A stretch of DNA of 15,136 bases, taken from positions 1 to 15,136 of the forward strand of contig JAPLMO010000148.1 of NCBI GenBank assembly GCA_026386995.1, given 5' to 3'. Source of the DNA: Planctomycetota bacterium (GTDB lineage Bacteria > Planctomycetota > Phycisphaerae > FEN-1346). Below are positions 5,464-13,478 of the stretch, in pieces; the first letter of the stretch is position 1; every line of letters begins with the position of its first letter. The notes beneath the pieces were generated by a model. It was not told the DNA's origin and ran no database searches. It saw only the letters and a list, made by a program, of their open reading frames with translations. The position numbers and the translations under genes are program-made.

Positions 5464-8325
5464 ATGGCGCGCCAGTTACAACGCGACGAAATCCCCATCC
5501 CGCAGTTGCCGGAGAAGATCGCGGCTGAAGTCCAGGCATGGCGAAACCAGGGCTATCACCCCTTCCCTTCGGAAACCACTCGGCAACTGCTGTCCTACTG
5601 GTTCGACCGTGACCACGAGGCGGGCGAACAGTTTTACGAGTGCCAGCGCCACGCCATTGAAACGATCATCTACTGCCACGAGGTGCGCGGGGTTAGAACG
5701 CTCCGGCAACTTTATGAGGAGTTTGCCCCGGAGGTCTTGGCCGCCAGCAAGACGGTTGCCGACGAAGCGGACTCGATTCCCTTTATGAAATACTGCCTCA
5801 AAATGGCCACCGGGTCCGGAAAGACGTGGGTCTTGGGGGCGCTTCTGACATGGCAGTATTTCAATGCCACAAATGGCGAGACAAACGCCCCCTACTCCCG
5901 GCGGTTCCTTGTCGTCACCCCCGGCGTGGAAGTCCTGAACCGGCTGCTGGACAGTTTCAAGGGCAAGCGCAACCCCAAGACCAGGCAGCGCGACCCTCAG
6001 ACCAGCGATTACAATCGCCCCCTGTTCATGCCCGGCGATATCCAATGGCGCGGCCAGTTTGACCTTCAGGTCCTTGAACCCAGCGATATTCGGGCGAACG
6101 CGCCGCCCCCTGACGGCCCCTTTGTGGCCTTGCTGAACTGGCAACAGTTTACAATGACCGCCGATGCGCCATCGCTGGGAGAACAGTTCGGCCTAAGTAT
6201 CCCTGAAGAGCCGCGAGGCGAGATCATTGCCGACTTCCTTACCCAATACCCCGACCTTGTAATCATGAATGACGAGGCCCACCACGTCCACGGCAAAGGA
6301 ACCGTCAAGGGCGAAGAACTCGTCTGGCGGCGGTTTATGAAGGTTCTGGACGAACGCGGCCGCGAGCGCCACGGCGAAAATCGCGGCCTCTTCCTGCAAA
6401 TGGACTTTTCCGCCACGCCCTTTTACGGGTCCGCACACAAGAGAGAATACTTCCCCCACATCGTCTATGATTACGACCTGCGCGAAGCGCTGAACGAGAG
6501 GCTCGTCAAACAAGTATTTCTGGAAGAGCGCCAGGCTCTCGCCGGTCAACCCCTTGAGGAATTGAATTACCGCGCCGAGCGCGAACCCACCGAGAATGGG
6601 AAACGGGGCGAAGTCACCGGCCTCTCAACCGGCCAGAAGCAGATTCTTGATATCGCCGTCAACAAACTCAACCAACTGACCAAGGAGTTTCAGGATTGCG
6701 GCATAGACCGTAAGCCCGTCCTCATGGTGTTGGCCGAAGACACCACGGTTGCCGATAGGGTGTATAACCATCTATTGACAAGCGAAGATCACCGGGGCGG
6801 GCGGTTTGTGCCGCGCTCCGTCCTGCTTTTTCACAGCGAACTGGAAAAGGGCAAACACGGCTACACCATCGAAGAGGCGCGCGGCAAAGGCCAAGGCGAC
6901 AGAGACATCCCCACGCTGGAGAAAATCGACGACGACAGCGACCCCTTGCGCATTGTGGTTTCGGTTCTGGCCTTGCGAGAAGGCTTTGACAAGACCAATA
7001 TTGCCGTTGTCGCCGTGTTGCGGGCCACGGAAGCCGACCTGTTGCTGGAACAGATAGTCGGGCGCGGCCTGCGCCTCATGTTCCCGGCCTACCGATACCC
7101 GGAACTCGAAGAAGCCAAGATCGAAGCCTTCAACGCGCTTCAGAAGGGGGGACAGCCGCAGAACTCCTTCGACTTCCTCTACATCGTGGAACACCCCCGA
7201 TTCCGCGCCTTCTACGATGAACTGAAAGGTCGTGGTTATCTCATCGGTAGCGGCGATACGAGCCGCACCACAGCCACGGGCGACATCATTCCCGTGGATG
7301 CGGCGCCGGAGCGCATCCCGGAGCGGGACATCGCATGGCCTGTTGCCGTGCAGGAAGAAGTGCGCCAACCCGACCTTTCGGCCATTCCGATCAAAGACCT
7401 GCCATCAGGCACGTGGGATTTGGATCAGGTCCGCCAGGTTATGCAGAACATTGCCGTCACCGACCGCCACCTTGAAACCGACACCCGCGCCAAGACTTGG
7501 GGCCTTCGGGACCGTTTTTTCGACTATGCACACTTTCTCCGAATTGCCACGGATGACATTGCGAAGCGCGGGCGCACCAACGTGCTGACCGCCCGGAAGG
7601 CCGAGATTGCCGGTCTGGTTGACGAATACACCACGCACCGGCTTTTCGGCCAGTCGATTGACTTCCGCCAAGAAGAGAACTACAAGGTCCTGGCATACCA
7701 GCCCATCCGGGATTACGTCGTGGCTACGATCCGCAAGGCCATCTCGGACCTTCTGGACCAGCCGCGCTACGAGGTCCGCCGGGGTTTGTGGAAACGGTTA
7801 AGCGATTTGCCCCGAATCTTCGTCCGCCAAAGCGTCTGTGTGCCCGCGCGTAAGTGCATCTATCCGACCATCGGCTACCCAATCCGCTTTGGCGGCTTCG
7901 AGCGGCGAGTCATGGAGAATCTGTTGGACAAGTCCGGCGAGGTCCGCGCCTGGTGCAAACTCCAAAAGAAGCACGGCCTGGAAATCCCCTATCGTGACGC
8001 CTCCGGCGTGTCGCGTACCTACGAGGTCGATTTTCTGGTGCGAACCGACGAAGGGTGCTATCTCCTGGAAACCAAGGCTGATAAGGATCTCACGCTGCCG
8101 AATGTCGGCCTCAAGGCCCGGGCGGCGCGGTCCTTGTGCGAGTATATGAGCGGCGTAAAGTGTGAAACCATCCAGCAGCCCGACCGCTGGGAGTATATGC
8201 TCTTGAACGAATCCACTTATGATGCGAACGAGGGGCAGAGTTTCCAGGCCCTGCTGCCCCTCATGCGGCAGGTGCGCGATCAGGTGATCGCCCAGCAGTT
8301 CCACGGATCGCTTTTTGTAAGGTAA
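5464..8325 (+). CDS. Type III-like restriction enzyme subunit (superfamily 2 helicase plus PD-(D/E)xK nuclease)
   Basis: A 953-residue protein, the usual size for type III Res subunits. It should use ATP to translocate on DNA and cut unmethylated foreign DNA in the cytoplasm with its partner methyltransferase. Visible helicase motifs, in order: Walker A ATGSGKT (115-121), motif II NDEAHH (DEAH 270-273), motif III FSATPF (315-320), motif V LREGFDKTN (504-512) and motif VI EQIVGRGLR (529-537). The C-terminal nuclease signature is YEVDFLV...LLETKAD with D856, E869 and K871, the D-x12-ExK pattern of this fold. All key residues are present, so the enzyme looks intact. AGGAGG (5454-5459) lies 4 nt before ATG 5464. 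It is the first gene of the operon; the methyltransferase follows after 6 bp. In classical type III systems the methyltransferase gene comes first, so this may be a distinct type III-like subfamily. Confidence 0.9.
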   Translation: MARQLQRDEIPIPQLPEKIAAEVQAWRNQGYHPFPSETTRQLLSYWFDRDHEAGEQFYECQRHAIETIIYCHEVRGVRTLRQLYEEFAPEVLAASKTVADEADSIPFMKYCLKMATGSGKTWVLGALLTWQYFNATNGETNAPYSRRFLVVTPGVEVLNRLLDSFKGKRNPKTRQRDPQTSDYNRPLFMPGDIQWRGQFDLQVLEPSDIRANAPPPDGPFVALLNWQQFTMTADAPSLGEQFGLSIPEEPRGEIIADFLTQYPDLVIMNDEAHHVHGKGTVKGEELVWRRFMKVLDERGRERHGENRGLFLQMDFSATPFYGSAHKREYFPHIVYDYDLREALNERLVKQVFLEERQALAGQPLEELNYRAEREPTENGKRGEVTGLSTGQKQILDIAVNKLNQLTKEFQDCGIDRKPVLMVLAEDTTVADRVYNHLLTSEDHRGGRFVPRSVLLFHSELEKGKHGYTIEEARGKGQGDRDIPTLEKIDDDSDPLRIVVSVLALREGFDKTNIAVVAVLRATEADLLLEQIVGRGLRLMFPAYRYPELEEAKIEAFNALQKGGQPQNSFDFLYIVEHPRFRAFYDELKGRGYLIGSGDTSRTTATGDIIPVDAAPERIPERDIAWPVAVQEEVRQPDLSAIPIKDLPSGTWDLDQVRQVMQNIAVTDRHLETDTRAKTWGLRDRFFDYAHFLRIATDDIAKRGRTNVLTARKAEIAGLVDEYTTHRLFGQSIDFRQEENYKVLAYQPIRDYVVATIRKAISDLLDQPRYEVRRGLWKRLSDLPRIFVRQSVCVPARKCIYPTIGYPIRFGGFERRVMENLLDKSGEVRAWCKLQKKHGLEIPYRDASGVSRTYEVDFLVRTDEGCYLLETKADKDLTLPNVGLKARAARSLCEYMSGVKCETIQQPDRWEYMLLNESTYDANEGQSFQALLPLMRQVRDQVIAQQFHGSLFVR

Positions 8326-8331
8326 CGTGCG

Positions 8332-10539
8332 TTGTCAGATTCCAAAGAACCGAAAAAGAAAGCCGCCGACCCCGAAGGCAAGCCTTTTGAACTCAAAAGC
8401 CCGGCCGTTCCAGCCGGCAAGGCCCAAGGGCGACTGCCTCTCAAAAAGCCCGAACCGACCCGTCCGCCCGTCGAAAGGCGCAAGCGCGACTCCGTCCGGC
8501 TTGTATGGGATTCCAAGCCCAAGCGCCCACCCTCTCCGCGCGACATTGAGTTTCAGACGGCCGAAGTGGTGATCCCAAACCCGGCGCGGGACAAAGACTT
8601 GTTGCCCACCTCTTTCCGCGACGGCATCCTCGGTAACGAGGAACTGGACCGCTCCCAGATGAATCGCCTCATCTGGGGCGACAACCTTCTGGCGATGCAA
8701 GCCCTCCTGTCGCAAGGGTATGAGGGGAAGATCGACCTCATCTACATCGACCCGCCGTTCAACACGGACGAGAAGTTCAACTTCCAAACGGCGATTGATT
8801 TGGGGGAAGTGGGGCAGGTTGGCCGCCAGATCCCCGTCATAGAGCGACTGGCCTATGCGGATACGTGGGAAGGCGGCACGGACTCATACTTGGACATGCT
8901 GTACCCCCGATTCCAACTAATACGGCGGCTGTTGGCCGACGCGGGCTCCGCCTTCGTCCACGTTGGGCCGAACGTATCTCATTACGTGAAGATTCTCTTG
9001 GACGAGGTATTCGCTGAATCGCATTTCAGGAACGAGATCGTTTGGCAAAGGCATGATCCCCATAATGATGCGCGCACCAAACTCGGTTGCATGACTGATC
9101 GCATCCTATGGTACTCCAAGGGGGACCGCCCTTACTACGATGCTGAGATCGAACGGGAGGATTTGTCCCCGTCGGCCGAAAAGGAATTCTCCCTCCTTGA
9201 ACTGCGCGACGGAAGTATTGTCAACTATAAGGGCAACGAGGATCGACCCGGGCGCAGGTTCAAGCTAGACGACGCGACGTGGAAGGGAACATCGAGACAG
9301 TTTTTGTGGAGAGGCGCGAAGCCTTCGCCCAAACGCGAGTGGATGTATGATCTCTATGGGATGGAGGCTGCACTGGCGAGCGGCGAACTTTATCTCCGCA
9401 ACCCCGCAAGGGGTGCAGCAAGATGCAAGAAGAAACACCTAGATGAGAACAAGGGAATCTACCTTCAAGATATTTGGGATAATGTTGGGCGCATGAAGGG
9501 CGGTTCGCTCTACCCAACACAGAAGCCAGGCCGTCTGCTGGAGAGAATAGTACGCATAGGTTGCCCGCCTGGGGGTCTTGTTGCGGACTTCTTTGCAGGT
9601 GCCGGCACCACTTTGGCAGCGGCCGAAGCAAGTGGGCGTCGATGGATTGGGTGTGACTTAGGCAAAGTTGCCATTCAAGTTTCGCGCGCGGTGCTTGTGC
9701 GGCGCGACGCCAAGCCCTTCCTTATAGAAAACATCGGCAACTACCAGCGCGAGATGATTTATCTGTCGGGGGGCCGCATCTTTGAGATGCAAAAGATCAT
9801 ACTCAAACTCTACGGCGCAACCCCGCATCCCAGGCAAAAAGACCTCGGAACCCGTCAGGCCGAAGACGGGACACTGGAACTCGTACACGTCGGCTATCCC
9901 GACCGGCCGACGACGGCCCGCAAGGTTGAGGAACTCGCGCATCTGGCGCAGGAATTGGACGGCACGGGCTATAAGCGCCTCGTGGTTCTGGCATGGGACT
10001 ACGACTACAACTTTGACGCCGAATGGGAGGCCCGCCTGAAGGCCATGCGGCGCAAGCCCACCGTCGACGTCCAGCGCCGCATGATTCCCCCGGACGTGAT
10101 CGACTATCTGCGCAAGGCCCGCAGCGAAGAGGACTTTGAGAAACTGGCCGACAAGGTGGTTTTCCACGAAAAGCCATACCTGAAACTGGCCGCACCCGTG
10201 GTAGAAAAGGGCGAAAAGGGCAAGCGCCAGGTTACGATTGCCATCGACAAGTACGTTGTGTTCGACCTGCCAGTCAGCCCCAAAGACCAGGAGAAACTGC
10301 GCGAAGTCGTCAAGGACAACTTCGCCGTACTCATCGACTACTGGGCCGTGGACTGGAACTACGACGGGGCCACGTTCCGCAGCGAGTGGCAGGCCCTCCG
10401 CGGAATCGGCAAACACACCCAGATCGTGCCCACAGAAGTCACCAACTCCTTAGACGCGGGCCGCAAACACACGATTGCCGTCCGTGTGGTGGACATCTTC
10501 GGCAACGACGCGGCGGCTACCTGTGAGGTGAAGGTCTGA
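8332..10539 (+). CDS. DNA methyltransferase, beta class (N6-adenine or N4-cytosine), type III Mod-like
   Basis: A 735-residue protein expected to methylate the recognition site using S-adenosylmethionine and give the helicase/nuclease its sequence specificity. Order of motifs marks the beta class: catalytic DPPFN (140-144) after LIWGDNLLAMQAL, then YPTQKP (394-399), then the cofactor-binding DFFAGAGTT (419-427). The ~250 residues between hold the presumed target-recognition region. Residues 1-110 form a Lys/Pro/Arg-rich extension. Residues ~480-735 are a C-terminal domain without known catalytic motifs, ending KHTIAVRVVDIFGND; similar tails occur in other type III-like methyltransferases. Start is TTG 8332: AAGG (8319-8322) lies 9 nt upstream and overlaps the stop of the preceding gene. 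A TTG start may lower its translation. GC falls sharply over ~9000-9650. The target base and sequence cannot be read from the protein. Confidence 0.88.
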   Translation: MSDSKEPKKKAADPEGKPFELKSPAVPAGKAQGRLPLKKPEPTRPPVERRKRDSVRLVWDSKPKRPPSPRDIEFQTAEVVIPNPARDKDLLPTSFRDGILGNEELDRSQMNRLIWGDNLLAMQALLSQGYEGKIDLIYIDPPFNTDEKFNFQTAIDLGEVGQVGRQIPVIERLAYADTWEGGTDSYLDMLYPRFQLIRRLLADAGSAFVHVGPNVSHYVKILLDEVFAESHFRNEIVWQRHDPHNDARTKLGCMTDRILWYSKGDRPYYDAEIEREDLSPSAEKEFSLLELRDGSIVNYKGNEDRPGRRFKLDDATWKGTSRQFLWRGAKPSPKREWMYDLYGMEAALASGELYLRNPARGAARCKKKHLDENKGIYLQDIWDNVGRMKGGSLYPTQKPGRLLERIVRIGCPPGGLVADFFAGAGTTLAAAEASGRRWIGCDLGKVAIQVSRAVLVRRDAKPFLIENIGNYQREMIYLSGGRIFEMQKIILKLYGATPHPRQKDLGTRQAEDGTLELVHVGYPDRPTTARKVEELAHLAQELDGTGYKRLVVLAWDYDYNFDAEWEARLKAMRRKPTVDVQRRMIPPDVIDYLRKARSEEDFEKLADKVVFHEKPYLKLAAPVVEKGEKGKRQVTIAIDKYVVFDLPVSPKDQEKLREVVKDNFAVLIDYWAVDWNYDGATFRSEWQALRGIGKHTQIVPTEVTNSLDAGRKHTIAVRVVDIFGNDAAATCEVKV

Positions 10540-10561
10540 CCATACTCCGCACTGCAAGCGC

Positions 10562-10580
10562 GTGGGTGCAGAGCACCCAC
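10562..10580 (+). terminator. Likely terminator hairpin of the restriction-modification operon
   Basis: GTGGGTGC, loop AGA, GCACCCAC: a perfect 8-bp stem beginning 23 nt after the methyltransferase stop. No T-run follows, so it is not a textbook intrinsic terminator, but its position directly after the operon fits a transcript-end structure. Confidence 0.5.
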
Positions 10581-10734
10581 CCTACATGTTTGTGCCCATA
10601 TCCCCCCCCCCGGCAACCTCCCCGGCTATTCCGTTGCCTTTTCCTCCCGGCCCGCTAAATTACCATTTCGGGCGGCGGCGGGGCGAAACACGGACGCCGT
10701 GGGGACTTGGTATGACAGCGCTACTTTCAAGGTT

Positions 10735-10766
10735 TTGCGCGGCGGGTCTCCGTACCCGCAGCGCAA
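10735..10766. repeat. Dispersed hairpin element with CTCCGT/ACGGAG loop, copy 1
   Basis: TTGCGC-G-GCGGGT, loop CTCCGT, ACCCGC-A-GCGCAA: thirteen stem positions with one G/A mismatch. It matches the element at 14622-14655 in arms (TTGCGCGG(C/T)GGGT) and in the flank GCGCAAGAG, while its loop is the reverse complement of the other copy's loop. Confidence 0.7.
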
Positions 10767-10801
10767 GAGTGCCGCATGATCGCATTGGCAGCCGGCAATT
10801 C

Positions 10802-10829
10802 GCGCGGCGGTTCAGGAGAACCGCCGCGC
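10802..10829. repeat. Perfect 12-bp stem hairpin
   Basis: GCGCGGCGGTTC, loop AGGA, GAACCGCCGCGC. The stem is perfect over 12 bp. It may be a divergent relative of the neighbouring ACGGAG-loop hairpin, sharing a GCGGC arm base, or an independent repeat. Confidence 0.65.
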
Positions 10830-10858
10830 ACAATAGGGAAGTTGCACTGTCGTATTAA

Positions 10859-10949
10859 ACGACGGTGCCCGCGCCGGCGATGGTCAACCGCGAGCGCGGG
10901 CGTCGGTCAGACAACATCCCAGCGTTACTTCACGATTTCGGTGCGGCGG
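10859..10949. repeat. 91-bp direct repeat, copy 1
   Basis: Aligns without gaps to 12424-12514 with 6 mismatches in 91 bp (about 93% identity). The left part forms a large GC hairpin whose arms are conserved in both copies. The right part matches the last codons of the LTxxQ gene at copy 2, but here there is no intact gene: the equivalent minus-strand frame reads only GPAAPKS then stop, preceded by unrelated sequence. Confidence 0.85.
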
Positions 10950-11142
10950 GGCCGATCAGCCGTCGCCGTCGGGCGGATCGGTAAAGCATGGCAGACAATA
11001 GACGTAACGGCTTGTAGAATAGGGTGGACGGAATATCTGGGAAGAACAGGCGTGACTTTTGGCAAAACCATCGTCTCTGCGCCATGAGGATTGGGCCGAG
11101 GCGGGAGAAAGTTCAGCGTTGGCAAAAGGAGACCCTGAGCGT

Positions 11143-12414
11143 ATGAAAAAGTTGCTGTGGATTGTTGGGAGGGCGGCCGTGCTGTCGTTGATCGTGTGTC
11201 CGGCCCTGGCCTTGAACGCCGCCGAGCAGCGGGAGGGCGAGGCGAAGACGCCGGAACCAGCCATCGGTCCGGGCCACGTCTGGCCCTGCGATCCGCCGGC
11301 GGATTGCCCTTTCGAACCGACCAAGTCGATCACGGCCTTCGTCTTCACGGGGCGCCATGCGGAATACACGAAAGCCGACACCTGGTATCCCTCCTGGGCG
11401 GCCGATGGCAACCTCTATTCGCCTTGGACAGACGGCTCGGTCAATGGGTTGGCATCCAACTCGGCGGGAAAAAACGCCGCCACCGGCCATGCGAAGATCC
11501 TCGGCGACGATCCGCTCAACCTGAAAGTAGTGGAGCAGGCCGTCTACAAGTCCGATCCTTCGCCTTACGGCAGCCGCTATCCATGCGGCAGCCTGGTCTA
11601 TAACGGCGTTTGGTATTATGGCACGTATTGCCTGGGCGGCGGGCAGGTCACGAAGAAGGACGGGATTACCTACAACTGGCCATGGCTTGGGCCGTTTGTC
11701 GGGTTTCGCTGGTCCGCCGATTTCGGGAAGACCTGGACGCAGACGCCCCGCACGCCAGAGCAGCCGCTCTTTGGCGAACAGGGGCTGAAAGGCGAGCCGG
11801 TCAAGATCGGCGCTCCGCATTTCGTGGACTTCGGCAAGAATATGGAGCACTCGCCGGACGGCAAAGCCTATCTGGTCGCCCACGGCGCATCCGACGGCGC
11901 CAACCGCCGCTTCGGCTACGACAGTTGGATCACCGGCGACGCGGTCTACCTGCTGCGCGTCACCCCAGGCATCGAGAACATGAACGATCCCTCGAAGTAT
12001 GAGTTTTTTGTCGGCCATGATGCGAAGGGCGAGGCGATCTGGGCTCAGGATTTCCCCCGCATTCGGCCGATCGCCGCCTGGCGCGACACCATGGGCTGCG
12101 TGACCATGACCTACAACGCGCCGCTGAAGAAATTCCTGATGTGCGTGACCGACGGCGTCACGACCGGCGCGGCGATGAACACCTATATCCTGGAATCCGA
12201 TCGGATCACCGGTCCCTGGAAACTGGTTACGTTCATGCGGAAGTTCGGCGAGCAGGGCTACTTCGTCAACTTCCCGTCGAAATTCATCAGCGCCGACGGC
12301 CGCACGCTTTGGCTCTGCTATTCGGCGAACTTTTTTTCCTTCCCTTCAAACCCGCCCGGCAGCCGTTATGCCATGTGTCTTCAGGAGATCAAACTTCTCT
12401 CTCCGGCAGACTGA
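11143..12414 (+). CDS. Secreted sialidase-like beta-propeller protein (possible glycoside hydrolase)
   Basis: A 423-residue protein with a signal peptide (MKKLLWIVGRAAVLSLIVC, cleavage near ALNAAE), so it acts outside the cytoplasm. The body has repeated aromatic and Asp-rich strands: WYPSWAADGNLYSPWTDG (81-98), an Asp-box SADFGKTW (191-198), NMEHSPDGKAYLVAHG (233-248), SWITGDAVYLLRV (261-273), and a late TYILESDRITGPWKLVTF. Alternating strand blocks of this type are found in sialidase-, GH43/GH117- and DUF4185-like five-bladed propellers, which bind or cleave carbohydrates; the catalytic residues cannot be assigned. ATG 11143 is chosen over the upstream in-frame TTG 11059 because it begins the signal peptide and AAGGAG lies 11 nt upstream. 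It stands alone, convergent with the LTxxQ gene, and is bracketed by the two 91-bp repeats. Fold class is moderately sure; enzyme activity is inference. Confidence 0.75.
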   Translation: MKKLLWIVGRAAVLSLIVCPALALNAAEQREGEAKTPEPAIGPGHVWPCDPPADCPFEPTKSITAFVFTGRHAEYTKADTWYPSWAADGNLYSPWTDGSVNGLASNSAGKNAATGHAKILGDDPLNLKVVEQAVYKSDPSPYGSRYPCGSLVYNGVWYYGTYCLGGGQVTKKDGITYNWPWLGPFVGFRWSADFGKTWTQTPRTPEQPLFGEQGLKGEPVKIGAPHFVDFGKNMEHSPDGKAYLVAHGASDGANRRFGYDSWITGDAVYLLRVTPGIENMNDPSKYEFFVGHDAKGEAIWAQDFPRIRPIAAWRDTMGCVTMTYNAPLKKFLMCVTDGVTTGAAMNTYILESDRITGPWKLVTFMRKFGEQGYFVNFPSKFISADGRTLWLCYSANFFSFPSNPPGSRYAMCLQEIKLLSPAD

Positions 12415-12423
12415 CACCGTACA

Positions 12424-12514
12424 ACGACGGCGCCCGCGCCGGCGGTGGTCAACCGCGAGCGCGGGCGTCGGTCAGGCAACATCCCAGCGTCACGTCACTA
12501 TTTCGGTGCGGCGG
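12424..12514. repeat. 91-bp direct repeat, copy 2, with terminator-like hairpin
   Basis: Begins 10 nt after the propeller stop and extends over the last 17 bp of the convergent LTxxQ gene. Its hairpin pairs 12428-12439 with 12459-12470 (CGCCCGCGC against GCGCGGGCG plus flanking pairs) with an inner CGGT/ACCG stem. Its location between two converging genes fits a bidirectional transcript end. Neither strand has a T-run. Confidence 0.75.
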
Positions 12515-13352
12515 CGCCACGGCCGCCGGGGCCGCGACGCTCCTTCCCTTCTTCGCGGCCGACCTCGAATTTCTTCCGCTGATCGTCCGTCAGGACGGTG
12601 GCCCTGATCTTCTCCATCGCCTCGCGCAGCAATTTCGCTTTGGCCTGCGGGTCGGAGGCGCTCTGCATCTGCTCGTGGGCGGCCTTGAGGATCTCCTTGG
12701 CGGCCTCCTGCTGGGCGGGCGTCAGATTCAGCCGCTCGGTCAGGCGGGCCAGGTGCTCCTTGACGCGCTCGGCGGGGCTTTCGCCGCCGGCGCCGGGGCC
12801 GCGGCCTTCACGGCCGGCATCGAGTTTCTTCCGCTGCTCGTCCGTGAGGACGGTGGTCTTGACCTTCTCGACGGCGTCGCGGAGGATTTTCGCCTTGGCC
12901 TCGCGGTCGGTGGCGCCCTGGGCCTGCTCGCGGGCGGCCTGCATGATGGTCTTGACGGCGTCCTTTTGCTCGGGCGTAAGGTTCAGTCGCTCGAACATTT
13001 CGCCCGCGTGCTCCCGGGCGCGATCGCCGGCGCCCTTGCGGACCTCTTCCCATTTTTTGCGTTGCTCGTCGTTGAGGACCGTGGACTTGATCTTCTCCAT
13101 GGCCTCGCGGTAGGTTTTCGCCTTGGCCTCGCGGTCGGCGGCGCCCTGGGCCTCCTCGTTGGCGGCCTTAAGGATGGCCTTCATCTGCTCGCGTTGCTCG
13201 GCCGACAGGCCCAGCCGCTCGGCTATGTGTTCACCGCGCGCCTGGAGGTCCCCGCCTGCCCCGGCGGCCGGCGTTGCAGCATTCTCGGCCAAGACCCACC
13301 CCGCACTCAGGGCCAGCACCCCCATACCCAGCGTCAACACAATCCATCGCAT
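12498..13352 (-). CDS. Secreted protein with three tandem LTxxQ (Spy/CpxP-like) domains
   Basis: A 284-residue protein with a signal peptide (MRWIVLTLGMGVLALSAGWVLA). Three homologous helical units begin RLGLSAEQ (46), RLNLTPEQ (122) and RLNLTPAQ (207); each continues through a Glu/Lys-rich helix (EAKAK, then R/REAMEKI) and closes with TVLxDEQRKK. The LTxxQ motif marks the Spy/CpxP family, periplasmic chaperone or stress-sensor proteins that usually carry only one such domain in ~150 residues. An Arg/Gly/Pro tail ends the protein. ATG 13352 has AGGGAG 9 nt upstream. The gene lies 126 bp downstream of the TPR-like gene on the same strand, so co-transcription is possible; I see no clear promoter in that gap. 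Its 3' end lies in the 91-bp repeat. Role in metal or envelope stress is inference from the family. Confidence 0.8.
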   Translation of the reverse strand: MRWIVLTLGMGVLALSAGWVLAENAATPAAGAGGDLQARGEHIAERLGLSAEQREQMKAILKAANEEAQGAADREAKAKTYREAMEKIKSTVLNDEQRKKWEEVRKGAGDRAREHAGEMFERLNLTPEQKDAVKTIMQAAREQAQGATDREAKAKILRDAVEKVKTTVLTDEQRKKLDAGREGRGPGAGGESPAERVKEHLARLTERLNLTPAQQEAAKEILKAAHEQMQSASDPQAKAKLLREAMEKIRATVLTDDQRKKFEVGREEGKERRGPGGRGAAAPK

Positions 13353-13478
13353 CCTGTTCCACTCCCTTCCTCTGATACTCCATCAACCCCAGGAAAATGA
13401 CGGGAACCTGGCTGGGAACAGGAAAAAGCGAAGACATAGAAGGGAGAAGGATACGCACATCGCTGGAGCGCGCGACGG

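Larger units (their letters stand above)
10540..11142. other. 603-bp gene-free spacer full of hairpins
   Basis: I see no credible gene: open frames here are short, compositionally odd and cross hairpins. In order it contains a perfect 8-bp hairpin just after the methyltransferase (10562-10580), a run of ten C (10602-10611), an ACGGAG-type hairpin (10735-10766), a perfect 12-bp hairpin (10802-10829), and copy 1 of the 91-bp repeat (10859-10949). The final ~190 bp should hold the promoter of the propeller gene, but I see no clear boxes. Confidence 0.7.

Noticed and set aside
10602..10611. Run of ten C as a phase-variation tract
   Set aside because: It lies in a spacer, outside any coding frame, and away from a recognised promoter; it may also be a sequencing length error.
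10562..11087. Small plus-strand frames of 98 and 103 codons in the spacer
   Set aside because: They run through perfect hairpins and the 91-bp repeat, are Arg/Pro-rich, and show no family features.
11059..11142. TTG start giving a longer propeller protein
   Set aside because: It would bury the signal peptide 28 residues in; ATG 11143 has an AAGGAG upstream.
11113..12018. Minus-strand frame of 301 codons across the propeller gene
   Set aside because: Shadow of a high-GC gene: the opposite strand has a signal peptide, an Asp-box and a ribosome-binding site.
10950..12423. Insertion sequence between the 91-bp repeats
   Set aside because: There is no transposase, no terminal inverted repeat and no short target duplication; the bracketed gene encodes a secreted propeller-like protein.
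12141..13400. Long plus-strand frame of 419 codons
   Set aside because: It overlaps the propeller gene's 3' end and then mirrors the LTxxQ gene; its Leu/Gly-rich periodic sequence is the antisense of the three LTxxQ repeats.
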